Positions 59,488-64,000 of a DNA stretch of 64,000 nt are shown one piece after another (position 1 is the stretch's first letter; each line of letters starts with the position of its first letter). Where the stretch lies: assembly GCF_009193265.1 (NCBI RefSeq), contig NZ_VZZZ01000003.1:434001-498000 (forward strand), written 5' to 3'. The translations under genes were made by a program, and so were the position numbers. Below the pieces are notes generated by a model. It made no database searches. It was not told where the DNA came from and saw nothing but the letters and a program-made list of their open reading frames with translations. Source of the DNA: Marinobacter changyiensis. Lineage in GTDB: Bacteria; Pseudomonadota; Gammaproteobacteria; Pseudomonadales; Oleiphilaceae.

Positions 59488-60467
59488 TCCACGATACCGC
59501 TACCCACTGACACGCCGAACTGATCCAGCAACTCTTTGAACGGCGAGCCACGACGACTGTAATCCACCAGCTCTTCCTGGCCAACAATTTCCCGGGCAAC
59601 GTAGCTGGCACTCCCGAGGCCGTCTACGAGACCAAGCTCGACCGCCTGCTCCCCGGTCCAGATCAAACCGGAAAACAACCGCTCATCATTCGCGAGCCGG
59701 TCGCCCCGCCCTGCCTTCACCTGGTCGATAAACTGCTCATGAGTGGTGGCAAGAACCGACTCCCAGAAATTTACCTCACTTTCACTCTCCGGCGAGAAGG
59801 GATCCAGAAACGCCTTGTTTTCGCCGGCGGTATACAGCCGGCGCTCAACACCGAGTTTGTCCATAATCCCCGTGAACCCGAACCCACCGGATACCACGCC
59901 GATAGAGCCCACCAGGCTCGCTTTGTCCGCATAGATTTCATCCGCGGCGGCGGCAATATAGTAGGCGCCGGAAGCACCGATGTCGGAAATAACCGCATAC
60001 AGCTTTTTATCCGGATGCTTTTCCCTCAGGCGCTTGATCTCATCATAGATGTACCCTGACTGCACAGGGCTGCCGCCCGGACTGTTAATGCGCAGCAGAA
60101 CCGCCCTGGAGCGTTCATTTTCAAATGCTTCGCGCATGGCGCCCACAATGTTGTCCGCACTGGCATCCGCATCGGAGGCAATCGAGCCATTCACTTCGAT
60201 AATGGCGGTGTGATCAGTCGTGGCCGAATCGAGACTGCTACTGAAAGGAAATTTGAACATCAACAAAATTGCAAACAGGTAGAAAAACGTGAGTAGCTTG
60301 AAGAATATTCCCCATCGCCGGCTTTTGCGCTGCTCCGACTGCAGGGACATCACCAGTTTTTCAATCAGTTTCCAGTCACGCCTGGACTCCGGCTCTTTTA
60401 TGGCTGACGAGGGCGATGTGGACTTGCTGTCCCAGTCTGGCTTCTGACCTGATTCCCAATCTGTCAT
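59454..60467 (-). CDS. sppA: Signal peptide peptidase SppA, 36-kDa type
   Basis: A membrane serine protease that clears cleaved signal peptides. The 337-residue protein has one N-terminal membrane segment (about 54-76), the catalytic S166 in DIGASGAYY and the lysine K219 in YTAGENKAF, 53 residues later as in the B. subtilis type. It is the short single-domain form, not the 67-kDa E. coli form. The active site is in the periplasm. It is followed by the HAD phosphatase gene upstream on the same strand (44-base gap). Confidence 0.92.
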   Translation of the reverse strand: MTDWESGQKPDWDSKSTSPSSAIKEPESRRDWKLIEKLVMSLQSEQRKSRRWGIFFKLLTFFYLFAILLMFKFPFSSSLDSATTDHTAIIEVNGSIASDADASADNIVGAMREAFENERSRAVLLRINSPGGSPVQSGYIYDEIKRLREKHPDKKLYAVISDIGASGAYYIAAAADEIYADKASLVGSIGVVSGGFGFTGIMDKLGVERRLYTAGENKAFLDPFSPESESEVNFWESVLATTHEQFIDQVKAGRGDRLANDERLFSGLIWTGEQAVELGLVDGLGSASYVAREIVGQEELVDYSRRGSPFKELLDQFGVSVGSGIVDQIVESRLELR

Positions 60468-60511
60468 TTAAACGTTCCTGATTAATAGAAAAGAAGATAC
60501 TGGCTAAGCCT

Positions 60512-61159
60512 TCAGAGCCCCAGCTCGCGTCGCAGATCTGCGACAGAGCTCACCACCGCTTTGGGCTCATAGACCGACATTGTGACTTCGTCATGAACGC
60601 CCCAATCAACACCAATTGCAGGCATACCGATGCGCTGCGCCATTTCCATGTCATAAATCGTATCTCCGATCATGACTGCCTCGTCAGGACGGATTCCATA
60701 AAAGGCAATGATCTCGGCCAGCATCGCGGGGTCGGGTTTGGAGCGGGTTTCATCGGCACATCGGGTCAGATCAAAGTGCGGCCCCAGCCCACTGGAGACC
60801 AGTGCACCTTCAAGGCCCCGCCGGCTTTTACCGGTCGCAACAGCCCGCCCCAATCCAGCGGTCTTGAGATCAACCAGCACCTCGACCATACCCGCGAAAA
60901 CCTCACGGGGCGTTGTGACCTTGGCAAAAAAATACCGTCCGTAACCTTCACGCAGCCGCGTCATCTCTGCCCGAGTGATACCGGGATAAAGCGATTCCAG
61001 CGCCTCAACCATACCCAAACCGATAATGTTGCGGTAAGCATCCCACTCCAGGGCCGGGTAACCAAGCTCGGTGGCGGCCTGATGCAGACTGCCGGCGATA
61101 TGCTCTACCGAATCCACCAGCGTGCCATCCCAATCGAATATTGCGACTTTAATTGTCAT
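60512..61159 (-). CDS. HAD-superfamily phosphatase (Gph-like)
   Basis: A 215-residue HAD hydrolase, in which D9 and D11 of DWDGTLVDS are the nucleophile and acid/base. The later motifs are ATGKS and KPDP and GDTIYDMEMA. The helical cap is of the phosphoglycolate-phosphatase type, but the substrate is not certain. The frame starts ten codons earlier at a GTG without a ribosome-binding site. Its place between sppA and rluC matches the conserved Pseudomonas order. Confidence 0.87.
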   Translation of the reverse strand: MTIKVAIFDWDGTLVDSVEHIAGSLHQAATELGYPALEWDAYRNIIGLGMVEALESLYPGITRAEMTRLREGYGRYFFAKVTTPREVFAGMVEVLVDLKTAGLGRAVATGKSRRGLEGALVSSGLGPHFDLTRCADETRSKPDPAMLAEIIAFYGIRPDEAVMIGDTIYDMEMAQRIGMPAIGVDWGVHDEVTMSVYEPKAVVSSVADLRRELGL

Positions 61160-61235
61160 ACCTGCCCGATTCTCCGTTGTGTGCTTCACTGCCGGTTCTG
61201 TCTATCCGGTACCGTCTATTACAAGCCGTTACGCA

Positions 61236-62303
61236 TTACGAGCGTTTACGACCGTCCAGCAAGGAAAGGAAAGCTGAAAACGCCTCATCATAGGGCGCCT
61301 CCAGATCCATCGGCTCTCCCGTCACCGGCAATGCAAACTGCAGCCCGAAAGCATGCAACATCAGTCGTGCGCCGCCGCCCCGGCGAAAAGCTTTAAGGCT
61401 GACATCATCCATATACTTGTCGTCGCCCGCAATCGGATGACCAACGCAGGCGCTGTGCACTCTTATCTGGTGGGTACGTCCGGTGACGGGGGACGCCTGC
61501 ACGAGGCTGTACCCGCTGTAAGACTCCAAAAGCCGAAACAAGGTAAGTGAGGCCTTGCCCGCCTCATCGACACGTACGCGGCGCTCACCGTTCGGGAGCT
61601 CGAAGCGCAGCAGGGGTTCATCAACACGCTCGCAAGTCTGCAGCCAGTCTCCGGCGACCAAAGCATGATAATGCTTTCTTATACGCCTATCCCGCAGCTC
61701 CTGCTGCAGGAACCTCAAGGCCGAGCGCTTCTTGGCAATCATCACCAGACCCGAGGTATCCCTGTCGAGCCTGTGCACCAGCTCCAGAAACCTGGCCTCG
61801 GGCCTGGCTGCCCTCAACACCTCAATGAGACCAAAACTGAGACCACTTCCACCATGAACCGCAATCCCGGAGGGCTTGTTCACCACCAGCATCTGATCGT
61901 TCTCAAAGACAATAGCGGCTTCCATAACACCCTGAACCCGGGTGCCGGGCGCAGGCTTCTGTTCTTTCAGTTTCTGGGTAACCGGAGGAATCCTCACCAG
62001 GTCTCCGGCATTCAGTTTCGAGTCGGGACGTGTGCGGCCTTTATTAATGCGCACCTCTCCCTTGCGAATAACCCGGTAGATGAGGCTTTTGGGTACGCCT
62101 CTGAGACGCGCCATCAGGAAGTTGTCGAGGCGTTGGCCGGCATCATCCGGATCTATCGTCACGAACTGGACGTCACTGCGATACGACGTGGACGCCCCAT
62201 CTTCCGGTGCCTCCGGAGAAACCGCTGGCCGGGAAACCGGGGGTTGGCCGGAGCCCTGCTTGGTTTGCTTCGGGCCGGATCGTTTGTGCTTGGAATCAGA
62301 CAT
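61236..62303 (-). CDS. rluC: 23S rRNA pseudouridine synthase RluC
   Basis: Makes pseudouridines at 955, 2504 and 2580 of 23S rRNA in E. coli. The 355-residue protein has a low-complexity N-terminus (1-45), an S4 RNA-binding domain (about 58-105) and the synthase domain with catalytic D180 in VHRLDRDTSG. A TTG-started frame runs 20 codons upstream; the ATG at 62303 is preferred although its ribosome-binding site is weak. It is divergent from rne, a conserved arrangement in proteobacteria. Confidence 0.93.
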   Translation of the reverse strand: MSDSKHKRSGPKQTKQGSGQPPVSRPAVSPEAPEDGASTSYRSDVQFVTIDPDDAGQRLDNFLMARLRGVPKSLIYRVIRKGEVRINKGRTRPDSKLNAGDLVRIPPVTQKLKEQKPAPGTRVQGVMEAAIVFENDQMLVVNKPSGIAVHGGSGLSFGLIEVLRAARPEARFLELVHRLDRDTSGLVMIAKKRSALRFLQQELRDRRIRKHYHALVAGDWLQTCERVDEPLLRFELPNGERRVRVDEAGKASLTLFRLLESYSGYSLVQASPVTGRTHQIRVHSACVGHPIAGDDKYMDDVSLKAFRRGGGARLMLHAFGLQFALPVTGEPMDLEAPYDEAFSAFLSLLDGRKRS

Positions 62304-62911
62304 AACACCAGGTCGTTGCTGGCGCGCCGACCAGCGGGCGCGCGGGATTGATGAGCCAGACAATTGCTGTTATATTCCGGCGATCTTCTCCGTTTGTCTA
62401 CGGCATGGCCAGACTGCCAACCGCCGGAGCGGGTGAAGTATACCGACACTATCAGAGAGATTGAACGCCGGCGTCCCGATAAGTAAGGGCGTAGGCGTGT
62501 TCATTGTTGCCGGCGCAAGCCAGCTCACCTCAAATCTGGTGCAGCCGAGGACCCGGGAACAGAGTTTTTTTTAAAATAACCGTACGGAAAACCGACGGGC
62601 GCTATCTCGAAGAATCACTAGCAACACGCAGGGCCGGGCCGTCCAGCTTACGAATACGACGTGAGACCCAGGCGCCAGCGTGAACTTGAAAACGGACAAC
62701 ATGCATCAACAGACAACGAACTCCATTGACCATCTCCTGCTTCAATGCAGCGAGACAGTCTTTGGTATTTTCGGACGAGCGGGTCGTCTTTCCGCCCCCA
62801 TCTGATTCGTCTGGCCGCCGTCTGAACCGGCGGTGGTGCGCAGGTTATACTTCGCAGGTACGCTTCAGTCGGTTTTCTGTCTTCATCTAACGACAGGAAA
62901 CACGACTTTCC
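62304..62911 (+). promoter_or_regulatory. rluC/rne gap with long rne leader and hairpins
   Basis: A 608-base gap with no gene, probably divergent promoters plus a long rne 5' UTR. In E. coli and relatives the rne leader folds into hairpins that let RNase E degrade its own mRNA. Here the segment near 62762-62800, with TATTTTCGGACGAGCGGG and a CCGCCCC tract, recalls the conserved second hairpin of that leader, and CCGCCG-N7-CGGCGG (62815-62833) forms a further stem. A run of eight T at about 62563-62570 is also present. The match to the known element is from memory. Confidence 0.5.
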
Positions 62912-64000
62912 ATGAAAAGAATGCTGATCAATGCAACTCACCCAGAAGAGTTGCGCGTCGCCCTCGTTGACGGACAACGCCTTTTCGATCTTGATATCGA
63001 ATCCAGCTCCCGCGAACAGAAAAAATCCAACATCTACAAAGGCCGCATCACCCGGGTAGAACCTAGCCTGGAAGCCGCATTTGTGGATTTTGGCGCTGAT
63101 CGTCACGGATTTTTGCCACTGAAAGAAATTTCAAAAGAATACTTCAAGAAATCGCCCGGCCAGATTGAAGGCAAGGTCAACATCAAGGAAGTGCTCTCCG
63201 AAGGACAGGAAGTCATCATCCAGGTTGACAAGGAAGAGCGCGGCAACAAGGGCGCAGCCCTCACCACGTTTATCTCGCTGGCTGGCCGCTACCTGGTTCT
63301 GATGCCCAACAACGCCCGCGCCGGTGGCATTTCCCGTCGCATTGAAGGTGAAGAGCGGGCCCAGCTCAAAGAAGCCATGAGTGGTGTTCAGGTTCCCAAG
63401 TCCATGGGCATCATCGTCCGGACCGCAGGGATCGGGCGCACTGCTGAAGAGCTGCAATGGGACCTTGATTACCTGGTCCAGTTCTGGGAGGCGATCAGCC
63501 AGGCCGCGGGCGAACGCAAGGCGCCGTTCCTGATCCACCAGGAAAGCAACGTTATTATCCGGGCCGTGCGGGATTACCTGCGCCAGGACATTGGCGAAGT
63601 GCTGATAGACTCTTCGGTGGTCTATGAGGACGTGCTGAACTTCGTTCGTGCAGTAATGCCCTCCTTCGAAAACAAGATCAAGCTGTATCAGGACGAAATC
63701 CCCCTGTTCAGCCGATACCAGATTGAAGGCCAGATCGAAACCGCCTTCCAGCGTGAAGTGAAGCTTCCCTCCGGTGGCTCCATCGTAATCGACCCGACCG
63801 AAGCTCTGGTCTCAATCGACATCAACTCCTCTCGTGCCACCAAAGGTCACGACATTGAGGAAACTGCGCTGCAAACCAACCTCGAAGCGGCGGAAGAGAT
63901 CGCCCGCCAGCTTCGCCTGCGTGACATGGGTGGCTTGATCGTCATTGACTTCATCGATATGACCCCTGCCCGCCACCAGCGCGACGTTGAGCAGAAAGTT
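62912..64000 (+). CDS. rne: Ribonuclease E (3' end missing)
   Basis: The endonuclease that starts most mRNA decay and processes rRNA and tRNA; scaffold of the degradosome. The window covers the first 363 codons. The start [21 protein letters not shown] matches E. coli RNase E. The S1 RNA-binding domain (about 36-119) has [21 protein letters not shown]; the RNase H-like and 5' sensor regions follow, with the catalytic DNase-I-like domain beginning around 280 ([11 protein letters not shown] and DFIDM). The ATG at 62912 is used although AGGAAA lies 12 bases upstream. The gene runs off the end of the window. Confidence 0.97.
   Translation, partial: MKRMLINATHPEELRVALVDGQRLFDLDIESSSREQKKSNIYKGRITRVEPSLEAAFVDFGADRHGFLPLKEISKEYFKKSPGQIEGKVNIKEVLSEGQEVIIQVDKEERGNKGAALTTFISLAGRYLVLMPNNARAGGISRRIEGEERAQLKEAMSGVQVPKSMGIIVRTAGIGRTAEELQWDLDYLVQFWEAISQAAGERKAPFLIHQESNVIIRAVRDYLRQDIGEVLIDSSVVYEDVLNFVRAVMPSFENKIKLYQDEIPLFSRYQIEGQIETAFQREVKLPSGGSIVIDPTEALVSIDINSSRATKGHDIEETALQTNLEAAEEIARQLRLRDMGGLIVIDFIDMTPARHQRDVEQKV

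Overview
The window is a chromosomal segment from a marine, salt-adapted gammaproteobacterium, most likely Marinobacter or a close relative. This is inferred from gene content and synteny, not from a database search. Supporting points are the Pseudomonas-like order rne / rluC / HAD phosphatase / sppA / maf / yceD / rpmF / plsX / fab genes, the tig-clpP-clpX-lon-hupB-ppiD block, an ectoine hydroxylase (ectD), a sodium/proline symporter, and a full Entner-Doudoroff (ED) gene set under a HexR regulator. Nearly everything is core chromosome. I see no prophage, insertion sequence, integron, CRISPR array or toxin-antitoxin module.

Layout. 1-6.2 kb: 3' part of a sigma-54 activator, then glpK, glpR and glpD for glycerol use. 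6.2-7.7 kb: an Fe-S uracil-DNA-glycosylase-family protein and a nitroreductase. 7.7-17.4 kb: central carbon island, with glk-edd divergent from gap-pyk and eda-pgl-zwf divergent from hexR. Both divergent gaps carry palindromes that look like HexR operators. 17.4-26.1 kb: proteostasis block ppiD, hupB, lon, clpX, clpP, tig. 26.3-26.9 kb: four tRNAs (Leu, His, Arg, Pro). 27.1-34.8 kb: folD, malate synthase G, cysS, glnS, ppiB, lpxH. 34.8-42.1 kb: an uncharacterised lipoprotein, fpr, a tandem universal stress protein, a YeiE-like LysR regulator, a structured intergenic repeat, miaE and acnB. 42.2-50.6 kb: accessory region with ectD, a TSUP permease fused operonically to a TAXI-type TRAP transporter, putP, the decayed remains of putA, and an AraC regulator. 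50.7-58.7 kb: fatty acid and cell-envelope cluster tmk, mltG, pabC, fabF, acpP, fabG, fabD, plsX, rpmF, yceD, all on the minus strand. 58.9-64 kb: maf, sppA, HAD phosphatase, rluC and the 5' part of rne with a long leader.

How the genes work together. Glycerol enters through GlpK and GlpD and joins triose phosphate metabolism. Glucose is phosphorylated by Glk, oxidised by Zwf and Pgl, and split by Edd and Eda into pyruvate and glyceraldehyde-3-phosphate, which Gap and Pyk carry on. HexR, a KDPG-sensing regulator in related bacteria, probably controls the two divergent ED promoters. GlcB and AcnB supply glyoxylate and TCA steps. The envelope and lipid genes form the usual growth-linked operon.

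No clear new multi-gene system was found. The best leads are the HexR-like palindromes, the decaying putA beside intact putP, the nested inverted repeat at 38557-38650, the inverted repeat over the LysR start, the lipoprotein with a lysozyme-like GIGH motif, and the TRAP-TSUP operon of unknown substrate.
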